Origin: Nostoc sp. UHCC 0302 | GTDB lineage: Bacteria > Cyanobacteriota > Cyanobacteriia > Cyanobacteriales > Nostocaceae | Reading direction: 5' to 3' | DNA length: 64,000 nucleotides | Assembly (NCBI RefSeq): GCF_038096175.1 | Contig: NZ_CP151099.1 | Location: 5,868,001-5,932,000, forward strand | Part shown: piece by piece, positions 56,780 to 64,000 of the stretch | Layout of the letters: every line of letters begins with the position of its first letter | Position numbering within the stretch: the first letter of the stretch is position 1 | The notes under the pieces: generated by a model | The model's database searches: none | What the model was told of the DNA's origin: nothing | Seen by the model: the letters and a program-made list of their open reading frames with translations, nothing else | Program-made: the position numbers and the translations under genes

Positions 56780-57496
56780 CTACTGACCACTATTGTTTAT
56801 CTTCTCTGCCAAAAGCTGTATAAAAGCTGTGTGTTCGGCTGAATTCAACCCAGCTTGCAACACTGCCAACACCTGCGTCATCTTTAGCGTTAGCAATGCG
56901 GTCACGTCTAGCCACAAACCCGGAAATACTTGACTTTGAATGACACCGTTATTGTCTGCTGTCAATGAAATGTAGTCGCCATCTTGCCAGCAAAACCAGT
57001 CTAATTTCTGGTTTATAACCTGCCAAACAATATATTCTTGTACCCCATTCCGACGGTAAACTCGTTTCTTATCGTACAAATCTTTAGTTGCACTACTTGC
57101 GGCAATCTCGACGACTAATTCGGGCGCACCTTGAATATAATCATCTTCACTGAGGTGAGACTGTCCTCCTACTGATTCTTCTAATCTTAGTAGAGCATCA
57201 GGTTGTGGCTCGTTATCCAAATCTAGGCGGACAGTGGCATTATCATTCAAGTCAACGCCAGGTTTAGCCACCCAATAGGCAGACAGCCAACCCATAATCG
57301 CAGCATGAGGCTGAGCATGACTTCTAGAACGGACGGGGGACGCCACGTAAACAACTCCTTCTATAAGTTCTGCTTTCTTAAGATATGGCATGGCTGTATA
57401 ACGACGCTCGAATTCGTAGCGCGTCAGGCGATCGCCACTTTCTAATGGAGGGATGCGTTCGCTTTTGTTAAAGCCGTGTTCTACCTTTGCTGTCAT
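56780..57496 (-). CDS. Uma2 family (DUF820) nuclease-like protein
   Basis: 238 aa. Core motifs AELIEGVVYVASPVRSRSHAQPH, NEPQPDALLRLEE (acidic residue) and APELVVEIAASSATKDLYDKKRVYRRNGVQEYIVW (Glu, then Lys) match the PD-(D/E)XK-like fold. The C-terminal about 60 residues (LTLKMTQVLAVLQAGLNSAEHTAFI) are a common extension. Second Uma2 copy in the window, only distantly similar to the one at 11473. Convergent with the upstream fusion gene. Function unsettled. Confidence 0.88.
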   Translation of the reverse strand: MTAKVEHGFNKSERIPPLESGDRLTRYEFERRYTAMPYLKKAELIEGVVYVASPVRSRSHAQPHAAIMGWLSAYWVAKPGVDLNDNATVRLDLDNEPQPDALLRLEESVGGQSHLSEDDYIQGAPELVVEIAASSATKDLYDKKRVYRRNGVQEYIVWQVINQKLDWFCWQDGDYISLTADNNGVIQSQVFPGLWLDVTALLTLKMTQVLAVLQAGLNSAEHTAFIQLLAEKINNSGQ

Positions 57497-57600
57497 TACC
57501 CAAAATTCGAGGTATGAAGGAGTTGTAGCCTGAATCTAACATAATCAAGGAGTGGGGGCATTAGATATCGTCTCCTTCGGATGCTCCTTGCTTTTAAAAT

Positions 57601-58926
57601 CTAAGGTGCGTGCGTAAGTCTCAAATTCTGAGGAAAGATCGCTAACTCAGTTTCAGGGTCAAAAAAGTGAATTCTATCTGGAGTTAACGATAACCATAGT
57701 TGCTCACCAACACTTACTAATCGGTCTGGTGGGACTCGCACTTGCAAGTAATTACCTGTACGGGCAAATTCCGAGCCAACTTCGCCAAGTCTGGCGGCAA
57801 TAAAACTATCGTTACCAAGGTTCTCTACCGTGTCCACTTGCACTGGTAAATTTTTGGTGGCTGGCGCACTCAAGCTTAAGTGTTCTGGACGAATACCTAA
57901 AATTAGGGTTTGCCGATCATATTTTTGCAATGCACTTCCCCAGGCTTCTGGTAGTGTGAAACGGAACTGGGAATGAGTAATTAACAGTGGCGCATGAAAC
58001 TCCACGGGAATAAAATTCATCGGTGGTGAGCCAATAAATTCTGCAACAAAACGATTAGCCGGACGGTTGTACAGTTCTAAAGGCGCAGCAACTTGCTGAA
58101 TCTTACCCTCAGACATAATTGCGATGCGATCGCCCATTGTCATTGCCTCTGTTTGGTCGTGGGTGACGTAAATTGTCGTTGTCCCTAAATGCCGTTGCAA
58201 TTTGACAATTTGAGCGCGGGTTTCCGCCCTCAGTTTGGCATCTAAATTAGAAAGCGGCTCATCCATTAAAAATACCTGCGGATTGCGTGCGATCGCTCTT
58301 CCTAATGCAACTCTTTGTCTTTGCCCGCCAGATAATTGTTTAGGTAAGCGATTCAGCAGCGTTTCAATTTGTAACAATTGAGCAACACTACGCACCTGCT
58401 CATTCACCGTCCGCTCTGTATCAGAGATATAACGGAGTCCTTTAGGTAACTTTCTTGTCAGCCCCACCAGGAGATTATTAAACAGCTCCCCTTGCCCCCT
58501 GCTCCCTGCTCCCTCTCCCCCGCCTCCCCCACGGCGGCGTAACCCAAAGGCGATGTTGTCGTACACCGTCATGTGCGGATAGAGAGCGTAATTTTGAAAC
58601 ACCATTGCGATGTCTCTCTCTTTAGGGGGTAAGTCATTTACCAAGCGATCGCCCACCCAGATATTGCCACCAGTCATCGTTTCCAAGCCAGCAATTAAGC
58701 GCAGTAGCGTGCTTTTACCACAGCCAGAAGGCCCCACTAGCACCATAAATTCCCCATCTGGGATCGTGAGATTAATCCGCCGCAAGACATTAACAGTTCC
58801 TGCTTGCTCTCGCGCTGCATCAGTTTTCTCACCATAATTGAGTGAGGGTTGGGTTTGTAAAGCAATATTTTCCCCTTTACGCGGGGGAAAACTTTTATAA
58901 ACGTTTTCTAAAAGAACTTGCGCCAC
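57601..58926 (-). CDS. MalK/UgpC-like ABC transporter ATPase with repeat insertion
   Basis: 441 aa, longer than the about 370 usual. Walker A GPSGCGKSTLLRLIAG, Q-loop MVFQNYALYPHMTVYDN, signature LSGGQRQRVALGRAI, Walker B VFLMDEPLSNLDAKL, then a TOBE domain (LILGIRPEHLSL). Extra sequence interrupts the helical subdomain after AFGLRRR: a Gly-rich run (GGGGGEGAGSRGQGE) encoded by CTCCCTG-type heptamers, then about 25 further residues. An N-terminal extra loop (about 14-45) is also present. No permease or binding protein lies next to it, so it probably serves distant sugar permeases. GTG start. Confidence 0.9.
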   Translation of the reverse strand: MAQVLLENVYKSFPPRKGENIALQTQPSLNYGEKTDAAREQAGTVNVLRRINLTIPDGEFMVLVGPSGCGKSTLLRLIAGLETMTGGNIWVGDRLVNDLPPKERDIAMVFQNYALYPHMTVYDNIAFGLRRRGGGGGEGAGSRGQGELFNNLLVGLTRKLPKGLRYISDTERTVNEQVRSVAQLLQIETLLNRLPKQLSGGQRQRVALGRAIARNPQVFLMDEPLSNLDAKLRAETRAQIVKLQRHLGTTTIYVTHDQTEAMTMGDRIAIMSEGKIQQVAAPLELYNRPANRFVAEFIGSPPMNFIPVEFHAPLLITHSQFRFTLPEAWGSALQKYDRQTLILGIRPEHLSLSAPATKNLPVQVDTVENLGNDSFIAARLGEVGSEFARTGNYLQVRVPPDRLVSVGEQLWLSLTPDRIHFFDPETELAIFPQNLRLTHAP

Positions 58927-58940
58927 GATTTTAATTAAGA

Positions 58941-59028
58941 GTCAAGGATCAAGGGTCAAGAGTCAAGGGTCAAGAGTCAAAATAAGTTACTCTGGGCTTT
59001 GGACTCTGGACTTTGGACTCTGGACTCC
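58941..59028. repeat. Two adjacent STRR heptamer arrays
   Basis: 58941-58982 is about six copies of GTCAAGG/GTCAAGA; 58991-59028 is about five copies of a different heptamer (GGACTCT/GGACTTT). Both are classic cyanobacterial short tandemly repeated repetitive sequences, between divergent genes. Confidence 0.8.
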
Positions 59029-59149
59029 GCAAAGCGGAAGGTTTAGCGCCCATAATACACGTTCCCTGTGAATACGAAAAGTTAAAAAAACAGCTTTTGC
59101 TATCAAAAACACACTACCTTTGATTCTAGGGCTGTTAGAAGGTGTTGTT

Positions 59150-60406
59150 ATGACTACCTATGTACCCGCAAATCCTTCCGAAGATGCGATTGCTAATCCT
59201 GCCCATGATATTGTAGACGCACAAACTACAGATTGTTGCATTGTGGGTGGTGGCCCAGCTGGGGCTGTTCTAGCTTTGCTACTAGCGCGTCAAGGTATTC
59301 CAGTAATCCTATTAGAAGCACATAAGGACTTTGACCGCGATTTTCGGGGTGACACAATTCACCCATCGGTGATGCAAATTATGGAGGAATTGGGCTTGGC
59401 TGAACGCTTGCTACAGCTTCCCCATGCCAAGATGCGTCAAATTCGGGTTAAAACTCCTCAAAATACTGTTACATTAGCAGATTTTAGTCACCTGAAAACG
59501 CGCTACCCCTACATCGCAATGCTTCCCCAGGTGAAATTCCTGGAGTTCATTACCCAAGAAGCGCAAAAATATCCAACTTTTCAGCTGGTGATGGGTGCAA
59601 ATGTGCAGGAACTAATTGAGGAAAATGGGGTAATTCAAGGTGTCCGCTATCGAGGAGGAGGAGGCTGGCACGAAATCCGGGCAGTACTGACAGTTGGCGC
59701 AGACGGACGCCATTCACGATTACGACACTTGGGTGGTTTCGAGTCAATTGAAACTTCGCCGCCGATGGATATCCTGTGGTTTCGCCTACCGCGGCAACCA
59801 GAAGACGCTGAGGGTGGTATGGGGCGAATCGGTCAAGGTCATATTGTGGTTATGCTTGACCGTGGTGAAGAATGGCAAATGGGCTATGTTATCCCCAAAG
59901 GAGGTTATCAGCAACTGCGATCGGCTGGTTTAGAGAAATTAAGAGAATCTATTGTTGATGTAGTCCCAGAATTAAGCAGTCGCATCCACAAACTACATGA
60001 TTGGTCACAGGTAGCCTTTCTCTCAGTGGAATCCAGCCGCGTCAAACACTGGTATCGTCCGGGATTGTTACTCATCGGTGACGCTGCTCATATAATGTCC
60101 CCTGTGGGTGGCGTGGGCATTAACTACGCAATTCAAGATGCTGTCGTGGCGGCAAATGTACTTAGCCAACCGCTGAAGAACCGACAAGTAGAACTCAGTG
60201 ATTTAGCAAAAGTACAGCGTCAGCGGGAGTTGCCTACACGTATCATTCAGGCATTTCAGACTTTGATCCAAAAGCAAATATTCACCCCGATTCTCACCTC
60301 AAACCGCACCTTTCAACCACCTTTTTTCTTGCGCTTGCCCATCTTGCGGGACTTTCCAGCACGGTTAATTGCTTTGGGTGTGTTTCCAGTTCATGTGCAA
60401 ACGTAA
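59150..60406 (+). CDS. FAD-dependent monooxygenase (PHBH-like)
   Basis: About 418 aa from ATG 59150 (AGAAGG upstream); an in-frame TTG at 59120 is less likely. CCIVGGGPAGAVLALLLARQG (FAD site, GxGxxG form), ILLEAHKDFDRDFRGDTIHPS with the FRGDxxHP motif, VGADGRHSRLR (DG motif) and LLIGDAAHIMSPVGGVGINYAIQDA (GD motif) place it with aromatic-ring hydroxylases. Substrate unknown. It stands alone, between an ABC ATPase and ssb. Confidence 0.92.
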   Translation: MTTYVPANPSEDAIANPAHDIVDAQTTDCCIVGGGPAGAVLALLLARQGIPVILLEAHKDFDRDFRGDTIHPSVMQIMEELGLAERLLQLPHAKMRQIRVKTPQNTVTLADFSHLKTRYPYIAMLPQVKFLEFITQEAQKYPTFQLVMGANVQELIEENGVIQGVRYRGGGGWHEIRAVLTVGADGRHSRLRHLGGFESIETSPPMDILWFRLPRQPEDAEGGMGRIGQGHIVVMLDRGEEWQMGYVIPKGGYQQLRSAGLEKLRESIVDVVPELSSRIHKLHDWSQVAFLSVESSRVKHWYRPGLLLIGDAAHIMSPVGGVGINYAIQDAVVAANVLSQPLKNRQVELSDLAKVQRQRELPTRIIQAFQTLIQKQIFTPILTSNRTFQPPFFLRLPILRDFPARLIALGVFPVHVQT

Positions 60407-60786
60407 ACGTAGAGACGTTGCAATGCAACGTCTCTACACAGGTTGTTGGCGATGCTAATTATCTTCTGTGTGATGGAAATTTTTCCTTTAGGATTAGTCT
60501 TTATCTATGATTAATGGTACAATTATACTACTCTCATGCAGAATTCAATGCTCATTCCAGTCAGGCGGAGGTGATGAACAGTATCTCGGATGCTGTTCAA
60601 AGCGATCGCTTGGCTTTTATGCTAAAACTGAGTCAAAATTAAAAGTTTATCTAAGGAATTGGTTGCGGAAATATTAAAAAATGCAAACAATTCAACATAT
60701 TTAGGTATTGATTGGCGCTACATATAAAAACCGCCTCTTTTCTACCCTTTCGCTAACAGCACTTTTTCCAGTCAGGAGGAATTTTC
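60407..60786. other. Intergenic region with a GAGACG repeat and a leader mini-frame
   Basis: 60409-60437 is GTAGAGACGTTGCAATGCAACGTCTCTAC, an almost perfect palindrome of the dispersed GAGACG family. 60574-60642 is a 22-codon frame with a ribosome site, detailed separately. The rest is AT-rich. Confidence 0.6.
60574..60642 (+). other. 22-codon leader-like frame duplicating the ssb initiation site
   Basis: GGCGGAGGTG precedes ATGAACAG, which opens 22 codons to TAA. The context TTCCAGTCAGGnGGA..ATGAACAG is nearly the same as at the true ssb start (60787). It could be a leftover duplication or a leader peptide. Not enough to call a gene. Confidence 0.4.
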
Positions 60787-61362
60787 ATGAACAGCTGCGT
60801 TTTGTTGGCGGAAATTATACAAGAGCCGCAACTACGCTATACAGCCGATAACCTGGGAGTCACGGAAATGCTGGTGCAGTTTCCCAATAGCCAACGCCTA
60901 GAAGATCCGCCAGCCACGTTGAAAGTCGTAGGTTGGGGGAATTTAGCCACAGAAATACAGCAAAACTATCACCAAGGCGATCGCGTCATCTTAGTAGGAC
61001 GCTTAAGCATGAATACTGTTGATCGTCCAGAAGGCTTTAAAGAAAAACGTGCTGAATTGACAGTACAACAAATTCAGCCTGTAGGTGGTAGTTTCGATAC
61101 TGATCCATTATCCTCGGCAAGCATAACTCCATCATTCACAGAAACTACCCCACGACAGCCATCCTCACCACCTGTATCTTCCCCCGGGAAAGACGCTCCT
61201 AGTTACGATTCACCGCGTCCAGCAGCTACTCCAGTTACAACTAATGTTGGCGTCATTCCCCAGGTTACAAACCCTGAACCCATACCCCAACCAACATACG
61301 AGCGAACTACTTATGCCCCAGTAAAACAGGAAGAGCCAGATCCAGATGATATTCCCTTTTAA
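60787..61362 (+). CDS. Single-stranded DNA-binding protein (cyanobacterial Ssb-like)
   Basis: 191 aa. N-terminal OB fold: MNSCVLLAEIIQEPQLRYT, VGWGNLATEIQQNYHQGDRVILVGRL and EKRAELTVQQIQPVGG. A long Pro/Ser/Thr-rich linker leads to the acidic tip DPDDIPF, the partner-binding tail of SSB. Strong AGGAGG 7 nt before ATG. Cyanobacteria often encode more than one SSB, so I do not assign the main ssb name. A hairpin with T7 follows the gene. Confidence 0.9.
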   Translation: MNSCVLLAEIIQEPQLRYTADNLGVTEMLVQFPNSQRLEDPPATLKVVGWGNLATEIQQNYHQGDRVILVGRLSMNTVDRPEGFKEKRAELTVQQIQPVGGSFDTDPLSSASITPSFTETTPRQPSSPPVSSPGKDAPSYDSPRPAATPVTTNVGVIPQVTNPEPIPQPTYERTTYAPVKQEEPDPDDIPF

Positions 61363-61436
61363 AGTTGGTAGTCTCGTGTGTATTCAATTTGCTCACCATA
61401 CTTAGCTACAAGCATTACGATTAGACATTTTCCCAA

Positions 61437-61468
61437 GTAGCCATCCTTCAGGATGTGCTATTTTTTTG
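61437..61468 (+). terminator. Factor-independent terminator after the ssb-like gene
   Basis: TAGCCATCC and GGATGTGCTA form a stem with one bulge around a TTCA loop, followed by T7 (61461-61467). It is 75 bp after the stop codon. The best terminator-like structure in the window. Confidence 0.7.
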
Positions 61469-61566
61469 TCTGTAAGCGCTTATACCGTTTTCAAAAATAT
61501 TTGTAACATATCAATCGGCTGTACGCTCCCACTTTTTTTGATAAGCATTTACACACCTCATAGTAA

Positions 61567-62775
61567 ATGAATACACCTGACAAATTAATTGCCATATTTG
61601 ACCGTATCCGCGATGGTATTCAAGATGAGAGGGATATTTTACTACTAAGACAATGGTTGCAAAATAACAACAGTCAAAATGTTTTACAAGTAGGTAACAA
61701 TATTATCAATATTGCTGACGGTAAGGATATTCATATTGGCGATCGCACTTACTATAGTACAGATGCTGAGAGTATCAAGGCTATTATTCGAGAAGTATTA
61801 ACATTCATTCAGAGTATTAGTCTAGAAAAGTCGAATCAGCAAAATTCTCAAAGTTTTATTCCAGCTAATTTGTTAGCTCAAATCACCAATGAAAATGTAT
61901 TAAAAACAAGTAATTCACAAACGCCAAAACTTTCCGCTCTATCCATACCAACTATTACAAAGTTCGAGTTTGAAGTCGTAAATATAGATGCTCAAGGGAT
62001 AGAAGTAAAGCGTTGTTTGAAACAGGCTGAGTATTTTATAGAAAATCTAGCAGATGGCGTTGTACTGAAAATGGTTTCCATTGCTGGTGGAAAATTTCAA
62101 ATGGGCGCACCTTTAGATGAATATGAATCGCTTGAAGATGAACGTCCCCAGCACATAGTCACTGTAAAACCATTTTTTATGGGTAAATATCCTATTACTC
62201 AAGCACAGTGGAGGGTTATTGCAAAGCTTCCAAAAATCAAACGTCGCCTTGAGATAGAGCCATCCTGTTTTAAGGGAGATAACTTACCAGTAGAAAGAGT
62301 TTCTTGGTATGATGCAGATGAGTTTTGTGAACGACTTTCACAAGAAACGGGGAGAAAATATCGTTTACCTAGCGAAGCTGAATGGGAATATGCTTGTCGC
62401 GCCCGAACATCAACTCCATTTCATTTTGGCAAAATAATTACTACGAATTTAGTAAATTACTCTGGACAAGATGAAAATACTAATAGTATTTATCACCAGC
62501 AGACAAGAGAGGTAGGAAGTTTTCCAGCTAATGCGTTTGGGATACATGATATGCACGGGTTAGTCTGGGAGTGGTGTGCTGATTCTGAACATGAAGACTA
62601 TCAAGGCGCGCCATTAGATGGTAGTTCTTGGCTGAGTGATGGGAATTCAAAATATAGAGTTTTGCGGGGAGGTTCCTGGGATTCTCCTCGTCGTTTGTGC
62701 CGTTCTGCATCTCGCTTTTCTGAAGATGCGACTGTCACTGATAAAATATTTGGTTTTCGTGTTGTCTGTACTTGA
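61567..62775 (+). CDS. EAD-like / SUMF1 (formylglycine-generating enzyme-like) protein
   Basis: 402 aa. Residues 1-80 (IRDGIQDERDILLLRQWL, NIINIADGKDIHIGDRTYY, AESIKAIIREVL) resemble effector-associated domains found at the N-terminus of bacterial conflict proteins. Residues about 165-402 are a SUMF1/FGE-type C-lectin-like fold: VSIAGGKFQMGAP, PFFMGKYPITQAQW, VERVSWYDADEFCERLS, YRLPSEAEWEYACRA, VWEWCAD and RVLRGGSWDSPRRLCRSASR. Only the second of the two FGE active-site Cys positions is present, so true FGE activity is unlikely. Probably an effector or sensor; function unknown. Convergent with a helicase-PLD gene, 15 bp apart. Confidence 0.85.
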   Translation: MNTPDKLIAIFDRIRDGIQDERDILLLRQWLQNNNSQNVLQVGNNIINIADGKDIHIGDRTYYSTDAESIKAIIREVLTFIQSISLEKSNQQNSQSFIPANLLAQITNENVLKTSNSQTPKLSALSIPTITKFEFEVVNIDAQGIEVKRCLKQAEYFIENLADGVVLKMVSIAGGKFQMGAPLDEYESLEDERPQHIVTVKPFFMGKYPITQAQWRVIAKLPKIKRRLEIEPSCFKGDNLPVERVSWYDADEFCERLSQETGRKYRLPSEAEWEYACRARTSTPFHFGKIITTNLVNYSGQDENTNSIYHQQTREVGSFPANAFGIHDMHGLVWEWCADSEHEDYQGAPLDGSSWLSDGNSKYRVLRGGSWDSPRRLCRSASRFSEDATVTDKIFGFRVVCT

Positions 62776-62790
62776 TAGAAAGTTAGTTAA

Positions 62791-64000
62791 TTATTGTATA
62801 ATTAATTGAAAAATCCTCGCTTTTATATCTTCAATAAACAAGGAATCAGAAAGTTGTATACTTGTCTCTCGACGGATTTGCACCTTGGAATTTATCGATG
62901 ATCTACTGCACTGTTTTCTGTAAGGATGAGACAGCCAGTTCCAACTTCCTAAAACAGCAAATTTAGTGTCACAGACCAAGATTTTTTCATTTGTTCCTCT
63001 ACTTTCTATATATATTTTCTTACCTAAACAATTTAAACTTGAACCTGGATACTGAGAAAATAGTTTCTCCAAATCTTGCTCAATGTGAGCATCATTATTA
63101 TCATTTTCTTCGCTACCTTTGTTACCGTAAATTACTGTAACTTTAACTCCTTTTTCTAAAGCTAAAACAATATCATTCACAAACCGCTTTGATTCACGAT
63201 CCCGAATCCAAGGTGTGACAATTGTTAATTCCTCTTCAGCTTGCTCAATAGCCTCTCTAAAAACTTTTAGATGGTCACAATCGTAAATTAGATTAGCTCC
63301 AGCCTGGGGTTTAGGAATCTCAGCTTCAGATTTGTATTCTAAAATATCTCCATACTCGCGAATGTGTTCTACAAGCTGACGAGTAAGCTTACCTTTTTCT
63401 AATCTGTGAAGATTCCCAACTAAAATAAAGAGTTCTTTTGCTCTGGAGACAGCAACATTCAGAAGGTTTGGGCGTTTGTTAATCCAGTTAACATTGTCTT
63501 GTATGCCGCACACCTTTGTAGATAAGATAATTACCTTTTTCTCAGAACCTTGAAAAGTGTGAATTGTCCCAACAGATTTTGAATCTAATCCTAAAAATTT
63601 TTGAGTGAGTCGCTCTCTCAATGCACTAGCATGAAGGTTAAAGGGTGAAATAATACCAATGTCTTGTAATAAGTAACCTTGCTTTTGCAAGTGTTGGATT
63701 ACATCACTTACAGCAAGGATTTCTTCCTCATTAACATTACGGCTAATATTTCCTTCAACATGGTAAGCAACTAAGTGTGAGTTTAATAAAGAAGTAACTG
63801 GTGTTGTTTTTACCTCTAACTGATAGTTAGCAATAGTTTTGCAATACTCGACTATGCTGGGTTGACAGCGGTAATGCTCAATTAAACAAATTCCTTCACC
63901 TTGATTATTATCTTCTCCACTTGCTCCAGCGGCGCGATGATAAGTAGTAGCGTTATATTCTTCCTCTGGACTGTAACGGTGGTAATCAATTTCACTTAAT
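62791..64000 (-). CDS. SF1 (UPF1/DNA2-like) helicase fused to a PLD-like domain, partial
   Basis: The frame is open from the stop at 62791 to the window edge (about 403 codons), so the start is outside; a TTG at 63690 would be internal. Helicase motif IV (EHYRCQPSIVEYC), motif V (GTIHTFQGSEKKVIILSTK) and motif VI (LLNVAVSRAKELFILVGN) are visible; the P-loop half must lie beyond the window. The last about 170 residues are a phospholipase-D-like domain: ELTIVTPWI, GVKVTVIYGNKG and TNEKILVCDTKFAVLGSWNW. In HxK(x)4D the His is replaced by Asn, so the nuclease may be inactive. Such fusions occur in defence-type loci. Confidence 0.85.
   Translation of the reverse strand, partial: LSEIDYHRYSPEEEYNATTYHRAAGASGEDNNQGEGICLIEHYRCQPSIVEYCKTIANYQLEVKTTPVTSLLNSHLVAYHVEGNISRNVNEEEILAVSDVIQHLQKQGYLLQDIGIISPFNLHASALRERLTQKFLGLDSKSVGTIHTFQGSEKKVIILSTKVCGIQDNVNWINKRPNLLNVAVSRAKELFILVGNLHRLEKGKLTRQLVEHIREYGDILEYKSEAEIPKPQAGANLIYDCDHLKVFREAIEQAEEELTIVTPWIRDRESKRFVNDIVLALEKGVKVTVIYGNKGSEENDNNDAHIEQDLEKLFSQYPGSSLNCLGKKIYIESRGTNEKILVCDTKFAVLGSWNWLSHPYRKQCSRSSINSKVQIRRETSIQLSDSLFIEDIKARIFQLIIQ

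Overview
The window looks like a chromosomal segment of a filamentous, heterocyst-forming cyanobacterium (Nostocales). The DNA is AT-rich. The HIP1 octamer GCGATCGC recurs throughout. Intergenic spaces carry heptamer STRR arrays and dispersed palindromic repeats typical of Nostoc/Anabaena. The central gene order resembles the heterocyst envelope polysaccharide (HEP) island of Anabaena sp. PCC 7120 (alr2825-alr2841). No rRNA, tRNA or CRISPR array was seen.

Layout. 1-7.7 kb: a loose glycan group (two GT4 glycosyltransferases, a membrane-anchored beta-propeller protein, a PIG-L deacetylase) separated by repeat-rich spacers, including a 21-bp tandem array and an inverted pair of 103-bp MITE-like elements. 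8-15.4 kb: aspartoacylase divergent from a LysR regulator, then an amino-sugar set (GlcNAc 2-epimerase, Uma2 nuclease, small antitoxin-like protein, ParB-like protein with a ParA-like remnant, NahK-like sugar kinase, DOMON-like protein). 15.5-42.5 kb: a 27-kb block with every gene on the minus strand, the HEP island. It runs from glucose-1-phosphate cytidylyltransferase through nucleotide-sugar tailoring enzymes, glycosyltransferases, a Wzc-like co-polymerase, a HepC-like sugar transferase and a HepA-like ABC exporter, to a Wzy-like membrane protein and a last glycosyltransferase. 42.8-46.6 kb: a VWA / PP2C / kinase-TPR signalling triad. 47.4-54 kb: a PATAN response regulator, pheT, a YciI-like protein and small envelope proteins. 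54-61.4 kb: a nucleotidyltransferase/phosphomannomutase-like fusion, a second Uma2 protein, a MalK-like ATPase, an FAD monooxygenase and ssb. 61.5-64 kb: an EAD-like/SUMF1 protein convergent with an SF1 helicase/PLD protein that runs off the window.

How the parts work together (inference from families and order). The HEP island would make activated CDP- and deoxy-sugars, load the first sugar on a lipid carrier (HepC), extend it with several GT-B and GT-A transferases, flip it (HepA), and polymerise and export it (Wzy- and Wzc-like) to form the heterocyst envelope. The fusion enzyme at 54-56.7 kb probably feeds it NDP-sugar. The most unusual observations are: a -1 frameshift at an A7 heptamer in a dioxygenase of the HEP island; the 16-unit 21-bp array; an STRR-like insertion inside an ABC ATPase; a fusion enzyme lacking the phosphoserine motif of its mutase half; a ParB-like gene bracketed by related inverted repeats; and the EAD-SUMF1 plus helicase-PLD pair.
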